Below are positions 1 through 5,371 of a DNA stretch of 8,325 nucleotides, in pieces (position 1 is the stretch's first letter; every line of letters starts with the position of its first letter). Below the pieces are notes generated by a model. It made no database searches. It was not told where the DNA came from and saw only the letters and a list, made by a program, of their open reading frames with translations. The translations under genes were made by a program, and so were the position numbers. The stretch comes from BS750m-G62 sp964577175 (GTDB lineage Bacteria; Planctomycetota; Phycisphaerae; FEN-1346), in the NCBI GenBank assembly GCA_964577175.1, contig CAZNYC010000159.1, positions 1-8,325 of the forward strand, read 5' to 3'.

Positions 1-283
1 CGTCGCCTTCGCGCCACGGGCAATACTCGATCGGGCCTTCCTTGGTCGCGGCGATCACGACCGAGTCGGTGGCCACCACTTCGCCGCTGAGTTCCAGCCG
101 CTGAACAATCTCGCCCCGTCGTACCGGCTGGACTTCCACATGAAGAGGCTTGCGCTTCTTGCTCGACTTCTGAGGTGATGACTGGCCGTTCCGATTCGAC
201 AGGCCATACCAGACCGCTCCTCCACCGGCTGCAACAACCAGCACCAGTACGATCAGCAGGATTCGTTTCGCGTTCTTCTTCAA
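1..283 (-). CDS. Efflux transporter periplasmic adaptor (HlyD/MFP family), N-terminal 94 residues
   Basis: Partial gene running off the left edge. The reading frame opens with TTG at 283, preceded by AAGGTG (291-296) with a 7-base gap. No ATG or GTG competes near the membrane segment. Residues 1-7 are basic and residues 8-27 form one hydrophobic segment (signal anchor). A polar Lys/Ser-rich linker follows (about 29-46). From residue 48 the sequence VEVQPVRRGEIVQ, then LSGEVVATDSVVIAAT and GPIEYCPWREGD, matches the first beta-barrel strand and lipoyl-domain entry of membrane-fusion adaptors. Such proteins join an inner-membrane RND or MacB-type pump to a TolC channel, and a TolC gene lies upstream in the same direction. 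The partner pump is not visible and is probably further left. The family call is firm; whether the pump is RND or MacB type is open. Confidence 0.85.
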   Translation of the reverse strand, partial: MKKNAKRILLIVLVLVVAAGGGAVWYGLSNRNGQSSPQKSSKKRKPLHVEVQPVRRGEIVQRLELSGEVVATDSVVIAATKEGPIEYCPWREGD

Positions 284-303
284 GGTCGCTCACCTTCTTC
301 CAT

Positions 304-335
304 GGCGCCGGGTTCGGCCCGTTCGGCCCGGCGCC
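304..335 (-). other. Stem-loop between methyltransferase and adaptor genes
   Basis: A perfect 9-base-pair GC stem (304-312 with 327-335) encloses a 14-base loop. It sits directly after the methyltransferase stop and before the ribosome site of the adaptor gene. No T-run follows it on the minus strand, so it does not look like a standard intrinsic terminator. It may stabilise or process the message, or set the ratio of the two products. The structure is read from sequence; its role is inferred. Confidence 0.45.
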
Positions 336-336
336 C

Positions 337-1089
337 TCATTTCACCTTCTGCTTGGTAAACGTGAGCCATACGCCCGAGCCTGCACGCGGGTCATCCGGG
401 GCCAGGGCGCCCTGGCCGATGACTTCAAAACGGGCGATGCCTGCCTCCTTCGCCCATCGGCGAATCGTCTCGGGGTCTCGGAGTCGGGCAAACTCCTTTG
501 CTTTAGGGGAATCGGCTTTCCGCCCGCCGTGCCGGCGCCGCATGAATTCGCGACGGGCCCATTCGGGGTACGTGCTCCCCAGGCCGCCCCCGATCATCGC
601 TTTGCCGCCGGGCCGCAGGACGCGATGGATTTCTCGAATCCCCTTCACCCGGTCGTTCCAGAACCAGATCGAACCGCGGCTGAAGACCAGGTCGACCGAG
701 TTGTCGGGCAGCGGCATCTTTTCCGCCACGCCCACCACGGTGACCAGCCGGTTGCCCAGCCCTTTGCCCCGGCCTTTCTGAAGCGCTTGAGAAAGCGCCT
801 TGGCGTCGGGATCCAACAGGACGATCGCACTGTCCTTGGCGGCGCGATTCTGTGACGACGCCACGGCCAGGGCCACGCCGCCGGTTCCTGCGCCCAGGTC
901 GACCCACACGCCCGCCTTGGGCTTGCACCATTCCAGAATGTCCGAGGCCACACACGGGTACCAGTCCGGCAAGGGCCGCTTGGCACCTTTCCCTGCTTCC
1001 TCCTCGGCTGCGGCCTGTCCGGCCAGGAGAAGCATCGCAAGGACGGCCATCCAGACGAACGGGTGCCACCTGGTTGAGATACGTTTCAT
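337..1089 (-). CDS. Class I SAM-dependent methyltransferase with a signal peptide (predicted exported)
   Basis: A 250-residue protein starting at ATG 1089, with AAAGGA (1097-1102) 7 bases ahead. A longer in-frame start at 1161 has no comparable site. Residues 1-28 form a textbook Sec signal: basic start, hydrophobic core about 11-23, and a GQAAA|EEE cleavage site after residue 28. The mature part is a Rossmann-fold methyltransferase (Methyltransf_11/UbiE-like): motif I DLGAGTG at 64-70, an acidic LLDPD at 91-95, AEKMPLPDNSVDLV at 122-135 (motifs III/IV), and a post-motif HRVLRPGGK at 155-163. An unusual SRGSIWFWND stretch (137-146) lies where the substrate is often contacted. SAM is normally cytoplasmic, so an exported member of this fold is odd. 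The substrate is unknown; ArsM-type cysteines are not evident. It lies between the TolC and adaptor genes, so a link to efflux or envelope stress is possible but unproven. Confidence 0.85.
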   Translation of the reverse strand: MKRISTRWHPFVWMAVLAMLLLAGQAAAEEEAGKGAKRPLPDWYPCVASDILEWCKPKAGVWVDLGAGTGGVALAVASSQNRAAKDSAIVLLDPDAKALSQALQKGRGKGLGNRLVTVVGVAEKMPLPDNSVDLVFSRGSIWFWNDRVKGIREIHRVLRPGGKAMIGGGLGSTYPEWARREFMRRRHGGRKADSPKAKEFARLRDPETIRRWAKEAGIARFEVIGQGALAPDDPRAGSGVWLTFTKQKVK

Positions 1090-1182
1090 AAGATGATCCT
1101 TTCCGTGATCCGAAGAACCAATGGCGAACCCCGACAGGCCGATGCCCGCCTCGCAACACATAGCACGACAACGCTAACTCGT

Positions 1183-1210
1183 GCGCGGCGGGTCTCCGCA
1201 CCCGCCGCGC
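1183..1210. repeat. Hairpin 1 of the palindromic element
   Basis: An 11-base-pair perfect stem, GCGCGGCGGGT (1183-1193) with ACCCGCCGCGC (1200-1210), and a 6-base loop CTCCGC. It shares its stem pattern with the second hairpin about 22 bases to the right, which suggests an internal duplication. No T-run follows on either strand, so it is not a standard terminator. Confidence 0.8.
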
Positions 1211-1232
1211 AGGCCTGGAAAGGGCCTTTCGA

Positions 1233-1261
1233 GCGCGGTGGGTACTCCAGGCCCACCGCGC
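1233..1261. repeat. Hairpin 2 of the palindromic element
   Basis: A 10-base-pair perfect stem, GCGCGGTGGG (1233-1242) with CCCACCGCGC (1252-1261), and a 9-base loop. The C-to-T difference from hairpin 1 in the left arm is matched by a G-to-A difference in the right arm. This compensatory pair suggests that the folded structure itself is conserved between the two hairpins. Confidence 0.8.
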
Positions 1262-1332
1262 AAAACACCGACTTAGCGTTGTAGTGATAGCCGACGCCGG
1301 CGCGATCCGCCGGGCTCGTATTCGATTTCGCT

Positions 1333-2772
1333 TCAGGGTCTTGCGGCTTCATCTTTCGCAGGAGGTTCGGCCGGGTCGGTCAGCGAACGCCCTACGGCGC
1401 GCTCGAACCGCGCCCTGGCCGTTCGCCAGTCCAAACGGGCCTGGATAAGCCGGTCCTTGGCGGCGGTGCGCGCGGTCTGCGCGTCGATCAGGCCGATGAC
1501 CGAGCCGGTGCCGTTCTTGTATTCCCCCTCGGCCACGCGGGCGCTTTCCTCGGCGCTGGCGACGAACCGCTCGGCTGCGCCGATGGCCTGATTGGCCTCG
1601 ATGACCTGCCAGTAGGCGGTCCAGATCTCCAGTTCCACGCCCTGGAGCACGATCCGGCGGGCGGCCAACGCGCGGTCCAGCCCCGCCTTGCTTTCGTGCA
1701 GTTGATAGTTGCGGTCGAAGCCGGTGAACAGCGGCAGATCAATCGCGGCACCGAGGGTCCATTGTCGCTGGTCGGGCGGGAAACTCCGGCCGATCCATCC
1801 CAGACCCGTGTCCACGGCCAGCGCCGGCCAGTATCGCGACTCGGCCAGCCGCACCGCCGCTTCCTGTGTGCGCACCTGGGCCAGCGCGGTCTTGAGCTCG
1901 GGGCGGTTGCTGGCGGCTTCGTCGAGCAGGACCTGCATGTCATCAAGCTGCTGCTCGTAGTGCGATTCGGGCAGTTCCGCGATCTGGAAGCCTGTCGTCA
2001 CGGACAGGCCCATCGCGGTGGCCAGACGCCCCCGGGCGACCTCGACCGCATTCCGCGCCCGCACGAGGTTCAGTTCGGCGTCGGCCTTCTCGGTCTCGGC
2101 CCGCAGCACGTCGGATTTGCTGACCACTCCCGTTTGATAACGGGCTTGGGCCAGACGAAGTTGGTAGTCGCGCTGCCGGACCGTCTCCTCGGCGAGGTCG
2201 CGAAAACTGCGGGCCGCCAGCAGGCTGTAGTAGGACTCGACCACCTGAAGGGCCACGTCCTGCAAGGCGGTATTGTGCCGGAACCCCGCCGCCAGCACCT
2301 CGGCGGTCGCGGCATCGACGCGGGCCTCGCGCCCGCCGCCGTCGAAGATCAGCCACCGCAGGCCGAACACGCCGTCGTAGCGGTTCTGCGTGCCGAAGTT
2401 GGTGTTGCGGTTCAGCTCGACGGTCTCGCCCCGCGCCGCGCTTGATGTGAAGCCGATGATGGGCAGGTAGTCCGCCTTGGCCCGGCCGGTGCGCGCGGCC
2501 GCAGCGCGAATCGCCTGCCAGGATTCGGCGGTGCGCGGGTTGTACTCCAGGGCGATGGTGACGCACTCGCCTGGAGAAAGGGTATGCCCGGCCAACTCCT
2601 TGGGCAGGTCCGGCGAGCCGTCTGCAACGGCCTCGGTCGCCTCGATCTCTGTGTCAAATGTCCGAGAGGGTGATCCAGGCAGGGCGTCAAACTCTCTCCA
2701 TGGGTCAAGGCGGGCGCAACCGCCAAGCACGGGCAGCAGTAACAGGCTTAGCAGGGGAGCGAGGCGTGTCAC
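1333..2772 (-). CDS. TolC-family outer membrane efflux lipoprotein
   Basis: A 479-residue outer-membrane factor. The start is GTG at 2772, overlapping the TGA of the preceding sensor gene as GTGA (2769-2772), with GGGAG just upstream. Residues 1-18 are a lipoprotein signal ending in the lipobox LGGC, so Cys19 would carry the lipid, as in NodT/OprM-type channels. Two OEP repeats follow: about 62-265, containing RYQTGVVSKSDVLRAE (211-226), and about 285-465, containing EYKNGTGSVIGLIDAQ (417-432). Both have the long helical, Ala/Arg/Glu-rich hairpins that build the periplasmic tunnel. Length is normal for the family. It should form the trimeric exit duct for a pump using the adaptor encoded at the left edge. 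Coupling to the metal-sensor gene suggests induction with the sigma module. Confidence 0.92.
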   Translation of the reverse strand: MTRLAPLLSLLLLPVLGGCARLDPWREFDALPGSPSRTFDTEIEATEAVADGSPDLPKELAGHTLSPGECVTIALEYNPRTAESWQAIRAAAARTGRAKADYLPIIGFTSSAARGETVELNRNTNFGTQNRYDGVFGLRWLIFDGGGREARVDAATAEVLAAGFRHNTALQDVALQVVESYYSLLAARSFRDLAEETVRQRDYQLRLAQARYQTGVVSKSDVLRAETEKADAELNLVRARNAVEVARGRLATAMGLSVTTGFQIAELPESHYEQQLDDMQVLLDEAASNRPELKTALAQVRTQEAAVRLAESRYWPALAVDTGLGWIGRSFPPDQRQWTLGAAIDLPLFTGFDRNYQLHESKAGLDRALAARRIVLQGVELEIWTAYWQVIEANQAIGAAERFVASAEESARVAEGEYKNGTGSVIGLIDAQTARTAAKDRLIQARLDWRTARARFERAVGRSLTDPAEPPAKDEAARP

Positions 2773-3311
2773 CCGTCACTCCCGTTCTCGGCCGTGCCGC
2801 TGGCGGGCGTGTCCGGTGGGGCCGCAGACGAGGGGGTGGTCGGCAGGCCCATCATGCGGCCGGGCCCGCGGCAGGGACTGCGCTCGCGGATCAGGCCGAA
2901 CAGTTCCGTCTGCTGCTCAGGGGTGAGCACGTCCTTCTCGGCCAGCAGGTGTTCGACGACCAGTTCCTGCATCTGCCGTTGACCGGCGCGGATCTGCTCC
3001 TGCTTGGCGGCGATGGCCTGTCGGTCCGGGTCGTCCGCGGCGATCAGGTCGATCAGTTCGGCTCGCAGACGGTTCATCTCGGCGCAGATGGCCTGGGACC
3101 GGCGGCGGAATTCCGCGATGCGCGGCTCGATTTGCCGCCATTGCTCGTCCGTCACGTTGAGCCTGCGATGAAGCGGGCACCACGCTTCACCGGCATGGGG
3201 CTCGTCGACGAGCCAGTGCGCACGGGCCGCGTGCACGGCCCACACGCCGATGAAGGCGGCGTTCAGGGCCACCGAGAGCACGATCAGCAAGGGGGCGATT
3301 CTCTTCCACAT
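2769..3311 (-). CDS. Membrane-anchored periplasmic metal-sensor-like protein (Metal_resist/CnrX-Spy type)
   Basis: A 180-residue protein starting at ATG 3311, only 2 bases after the anti-sigma stop. Residues 5-28 form an N-terminal membrane anchor (IAPLLIVLSVALNAAFIGVW) like that of CnrX-type sensors. The periplasmic part is helical and charged, with the paired LT-x-x-Q-like motifs of the Spy/CpxP/ZraP superfamily: LNVTDEQWRQ (51-60) and LTPEQQ (129-134). Possible metal ligands are His39, Cys45, His48, His121 and Cys146; which of these bind metal is a guess. The last 30 residues are a Pro/Ser/Ala/Gly tail. In Cnr and Ncc resistance, the matching protein senses Ni/Co and signals through an anti-sigma factor to an ECF sigma factor; both types of gene are present just upstream. 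A simple periplasmic chaperone role (Spy-like) is the alternative. Confidence 0.75.
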   Translation of the reverse strand: MWKRIAPLLIVLSVALNAAFIGVWAVHAARAHWLVDEPHAGEAWCPLHRRLNVTDEQWRQIEPRIAEFRRRSQAICAEMNRLRAELIDLIAADDPDRQAIAAKQEQIRAGQRQMQELVVEHLLAEKDVLTPEQQTELFGLIRERSPCRGPGRMMGLPTTPSSAAPPDTPASGTAENGSDG

Positions 3312-3313
3312 GG

Positions 3314-3820
3314 TCAGCGCCCTCCCTCATCCGTCGCCGAGACCAGCGCGAGGTAACTGTCGGCGAGCGACCCCGCGGGTGCTTCGCCAAGGTAATCGAT
3401 CTGGTAGGTGTCGACGGGGTCCGCCTGCGCCGGCGCCACGGCCTGCGGCGCCGAAGGTGCGGAGGTCCATCCCAGCAGGAGCCCGATGCACAAACCGATG
3501 ACGACCACGGCGGCGGCGGCGGTACGCATGGGCGCGCGTGTCTGTCGCCACCAGCGAACGGGATTCCAGTCGAGCGGTGCCGCCCGGGGGGACCAACCGC
3601 GCCGGGCGGCGCACATCACCCGGTTGGCGAACCCGGCCGGCGGGGGAGGGGTCCGGCCGGCCGCGTCGGCCAACACGGCCCTGAGCCGTGTGTGACGTGC
3701 AAGCGCCTCGCGGCACCGGTCGCAGGCCGCCAGGTGCCCGCGGACGGCCTCGCGAATCACGGCGGGCAATTCGCCGTCACGGTAGGCGTCGAACGTCTCA
3801 CGTACGCGTCGGCACCGCAT
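3314..3820 (-). CDS. Zinc-binding anti-sigma factor (ZAS/zf-HC2), single-pass membrane protein
   Basis: A 168-residue protein starting at ATG 3820 with GGAGAG (3825-3830) 4 bases upstream. The N-terminal domain shows the full zinc anti-sigma signature: Cys3, His29, Cys33 and Cys36, that is C-x25-H-x3-C-x2-C, the same spacing as RsrA. A Pro-rich linker (about 57-62) leads to one membrane segment at about 101-118. A short Ala/Pro-rich periplasmic tail (119-168) ends in a DxYQIDYLGEAPAGSLADSY stretch. The cytoplasmic domain should hold the ECF sigma factor encoded two genes upstream, and the tail is placed to contact the periplasmic sensor encoded immediately downstream. Unlike the usual arrangement, one secreted-protein gene separates sigma from anti-sigma. 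Confidence 0.85.
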   Translation of the reverse strand: MRCRRVRETFDAYRDGELPAVIREAVRGHLAACDRCREALARHTRLRAVLADAAGRTPPPPAGFANRVMCAARRGWSPRAAPLDWNPVRWWRQTRAPMRTAAAAVVVIGLCIGLLLGWTSAPSAPQAVAPAQADPVDTYQIDYLGEAPAGSLADSYLALVSATDEGGR

Positions 3821-3870
3821 GGGTCTCTCCGTTGGATCGTTTCGCCCACCCTAATTCTCTCAGCGCTCTC

Positions 3871-4695
3871 TCACAGGCGCTGCCGGCCGTACCGATTTCG
3901 AGCGCGTCGCAGTTCGTTGAGGAGGTCTCTTACCTGCTCTTCCAGGGCGTTGAGACGGCGTTGCAGGGGGGGCTCTTCGCCGGGGCCTTGCTGAAAGCCC
4001 CGCGTTCCTCCGGCGCCCCGCATCCATCGGCATCGCGGACCACACCCTTGGCCCGCGTTGCCTGTCTGGACGTGATGCGTTCGGCGGCCGTGGGGGCGGC
4101 ACGTCATGTTTCGGCCCATGCCGCACCCTTGGCCCCGGCGCAAGCAATGGCCTCGACGGCACGGGCGACCGTCTTCGGTGCCGCGCCTGGCCGGCGCCCG
4201 CATGCGGCGTCCGGAACGGGCCCGGTCCGCCCCGTCGTCGCCCCGCCGCCGGTTCCCGGGTTGCGGGACGGCCCATCTCGGCCGAAGATCGTCGTCCCGC
4301 AGCCGGACGGTCCGATCGTCGGTCCTCACCGTGATAGCCACGCAGTGGTCCTTCGGCATCTTCTTCGTGCGGAAGGCCTTCACGTGAACCGCCCGTCCGG
4401 GCTTCAGGCGTTCAGGCAGGTCCTCGAGTACGGCGGCCGGCCCCAGATGCACGTTGCGGACGCCATCATCGGTCTTCAGCAACACGTGCATGCCGACCGG
4501 GAACTTCCCGGTGGTCTTCTTGCACGGTTCGGTGATTATCTCCTTGACGGTCCCGTCGACGGTGACGCGGTCGACGTCGTCCGGCCGTTGCGCCACGCCC
4601 GTCTCGTCGCCCATTCCGCGCTGGGCCGGCGCCGTCTGAGCGGTTGCCAGGACGCTCAACGTACACACCAGTCCGATCCCCATTCTCGTAAGCAT
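3871..4695 (-). CDS. Secreted protein: OB-like core, Cys/His/Arg-rich cluster, C-terminal coiled coil
   Basis: A 274-residue protein of no family I can name. ATG at 4695 is chosen because AAAGGA (4704-4709) lies 8 bases ahead and a signal peptide begins there (residues 1-25, cleavage near APA|Q); the open frame upstream to 4848 lacks these. Residues about 43-140 form a beta-rich unit (VTVDGTVKEI, VGMHVLLKTDDGVRNVHLGP, LKPGRAVHVKAFR, LRDDDLRPRW) resembling small OB-fold periplasmic domains. Residues about 149-235 are Arg/Gly-rich with a cluster of Cys179, His183, Cys184, Cys191, Cys199, His202, His207, His208, Cys218 and Cys222, plausibly metal-binding. Residues 244-268 form a short amphipathic coiled coil (LQRRLNALEEQVRDLLNELRR). 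The Gly/Cys tail plus coiled coil recalls DUF5320-like proteins. It sits between sigma and anti-sigma genes, so it may buffer metal or modulate the sensor. The gene call is firm; the function is unknown. Confidence 0.75.
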   Translation of the reverse strand: MLTRMGIGLVCTLSVLATAQTAPAQRGMGDETGVAQRPDDVDRVTVDGTVKEIITEPCKKTTGKFPVGMHVLLKTDDGVRNVHLGPAAVLEDLPERLKPGRAVHVKAFRTKKMPKDHCVAITVRTDDRTVRLRDDDLRPRWAVPQPGNRRRGDDGADRARSGRRMRAPARRGTEDGRPCRRGHCLRRGQGCGMGRNMTCRPHGRRTHHVQTGNAGQGCGPRCRWMRGAGGTRGFQQGPGEEPPLQRRLNALEEQVRDLLNELRRARNRYGRQRL

Positions 4696-4828
4696 GGTTC
4701 GCGTCCTTTCCGCGGCTGCTTCCGGGTAGGCCGGAATCGGCCGGCCTCCTGCCGTCGCCGGCGCGCGCTGCGCCGATCTTGCGCGTATATAAACGGGCGG
4801 ACCCTCCTGAACCCCCGCGCAATCTCGG
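4696..4828 (-). other. Intergenic region: weak stem-loop and AT-rich patch (possible promoter)
   Basis: This 133-base gap is the longest inside the right-hand gene cluster. It holds a 7-base-pair stem (4728-4734 with 4741-4747, 6-base loop) with no T-run. It also holds a short AT island, read on the minus strand as GTTTATATAC (4785-4794), that stands out from the GC-rich background. The island could serve as a -10 element for the secreted-protein/anti-sigma genes, but I find no convincing -35 hexamer at proper spacing and no GGAAC-type ECF -35 element. A promoter here is therefore only a possibility. Confidence 0.25.
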
Positions 4829-5371
4829 TCATCCCTCCAGCCATCCACCGAGTTGTCCGGCCAGGGTCCTGCGGGCGCGGGCCAGCAACCGCTCTACCGC
4901 CTTGGGCGAGGTGTCCAGCGCCTCGGCGACCTCCGCGCCGGGGAGCCCCTCGAAATACCGCAACACGACGGCCGACCGCTGCCTGGCGGGCAGCGATTCC
5001 ACGGCCGACTGAATGGCCGCATCGCGCTCCGTCCGGCTTGCCTGCCGAGAGGGCCGAGGCGTGGTGTCCGGCATGTTCGGTAACGGGTCGGCGAGACGGG
5101 GGCGCTTCTTGCGACGGTGATCGAGGCACAGCCGCGTCAGAACCCGATAGAAGTACGTGCGGAATGTGGCGGTGGGCTTGTATCGCGAGGCGGCATCGAG
5201 AATCCGCAGAAAAGCTTCCTGGGCGAGGTCCTCGGCCTCGGCGGCGTCGCCCGTGAAGCGGTAGGCCACGCGCCATGCCTCGGCCTGGTGGCGCAGGACG
5301 ACCTGCTCGAAGGCGTCCAGGTCGCCGTCGCAGACACTCCGCATCAAGTTTTCATCGCTGGGCGTCGGCAT
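4829..5371 (-). CDS. ECF-type RNA polymerase sigma factor (sigma-70 family)
   Basis: A 180-residue protein. ATG at 5371 has AAGGAG (5379-5384) 7 bases ahead; an in-frame ATG at 5428 lies deeper in the preceding gene without such a site. Region 2 spans about 18-92, with the core-binding stretch YRFTGDAAEAEDLAQEAFLR (37-56) and the -10-recognising TFRTYFYRVLTRLCLDHRRKKRP (about 69-91). After a Pro-rich linker, region 4 spans about 117-172 with SLPARQRSAVVLRYFEGLP and the helix-turn-helix AEVAEALDTSPKAVERLLARAR that reads the -35 element. There is no region 1.1 or 3, and the size is typical for ECF factors. Its start overlaps the end of the MOT1-like gene by 20 bases, implying coupled translation. 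The likely partner is the zinc anti-sigma factor encoded downstream. The target promoters cannot be read from this window. Confidence 0.93.
   Translation of the reverse strand: MPTPSDENLMRSVCDGDLDAFEQVVLRHQAEAWRVAYRFTGDAAEAEDLAQEAFLRILDAASRYKPTATFRTYFYRVLTRLCLDHRRKKRPRLADPLPNMPDTTPRPSRQASRTERDAAIQSAVESLPARQRSAVVLRYFEGLPGAEVAEALDTSPKAVERLLARARRTLAGQLGGWLEG

Larger units (their letters stand above)
1160..1290. mobile_element. MITE-like nested palindromic element with ATAG direct repeats
   Basis: The core at 1164-1286 (123 bp) is bounded by 14-base inverted repeats: CACGACAACGCTAA at 1164-1177 and its complement at 1273-1286, with one mismatch. ATAG lies immediately outside both ends (1160-1163 and 1287-1290), as a target-site duplication would. 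Inside are two similar GC hairpins, at 1183-1210 and 1233-1261. The element has no coding capacity for a transposase. Terminal repeats plus a duplication suggest a non-autonomous element moved in trans; a REP/BIME-like dispersed repeat is the alternative. It lies in the 243-base gap between the TolC stop and the methyltransferase start, where it could also weaken read-through. The inverted and direct repeats are seen directly; mobility is inferred. Confidence 0.6.

Noticed and set aside
337..1089. Arsenite methyltransferase (ArsM) identity
   Set aside because: The characteristic cysteine set of ArsM is not evident (only Cys46 and Cys55 in the mature protein), and the protein has a signal peptide and no arsenic genes nearby.
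1183..1261. The two hairpins as a standard intrinsic terminator after TolC
   Set aside because: No T-run follows either stem on the minus strand, and the surrounding inverted and direct repeats fit a mobile or dispersed repeat better. Partial attenuation is still possible.
1086..1352. Small open frames on both strands in the TolC-methyltransferase gap
   Set aside because: They are built mainly from the palindromic element and have no family match I recognise or suitable start signals.
4785..4794. A firm promoter call on the TATATA patch
   Set aside because: No matching -35 element at 16-18 base spacing and no ECF-type GGAAC element; kept only as a low-confidence note on the intergenic region.
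3688..5256. A 522-residue plus-strand open frame opposite the sigma and secreted-protein genes
   Set aside because: High GC leaves few stops. The translation is Arg/Pro/Ala-rich without domains, while the minus strand encodes clear sigma and anti-sigma genes.
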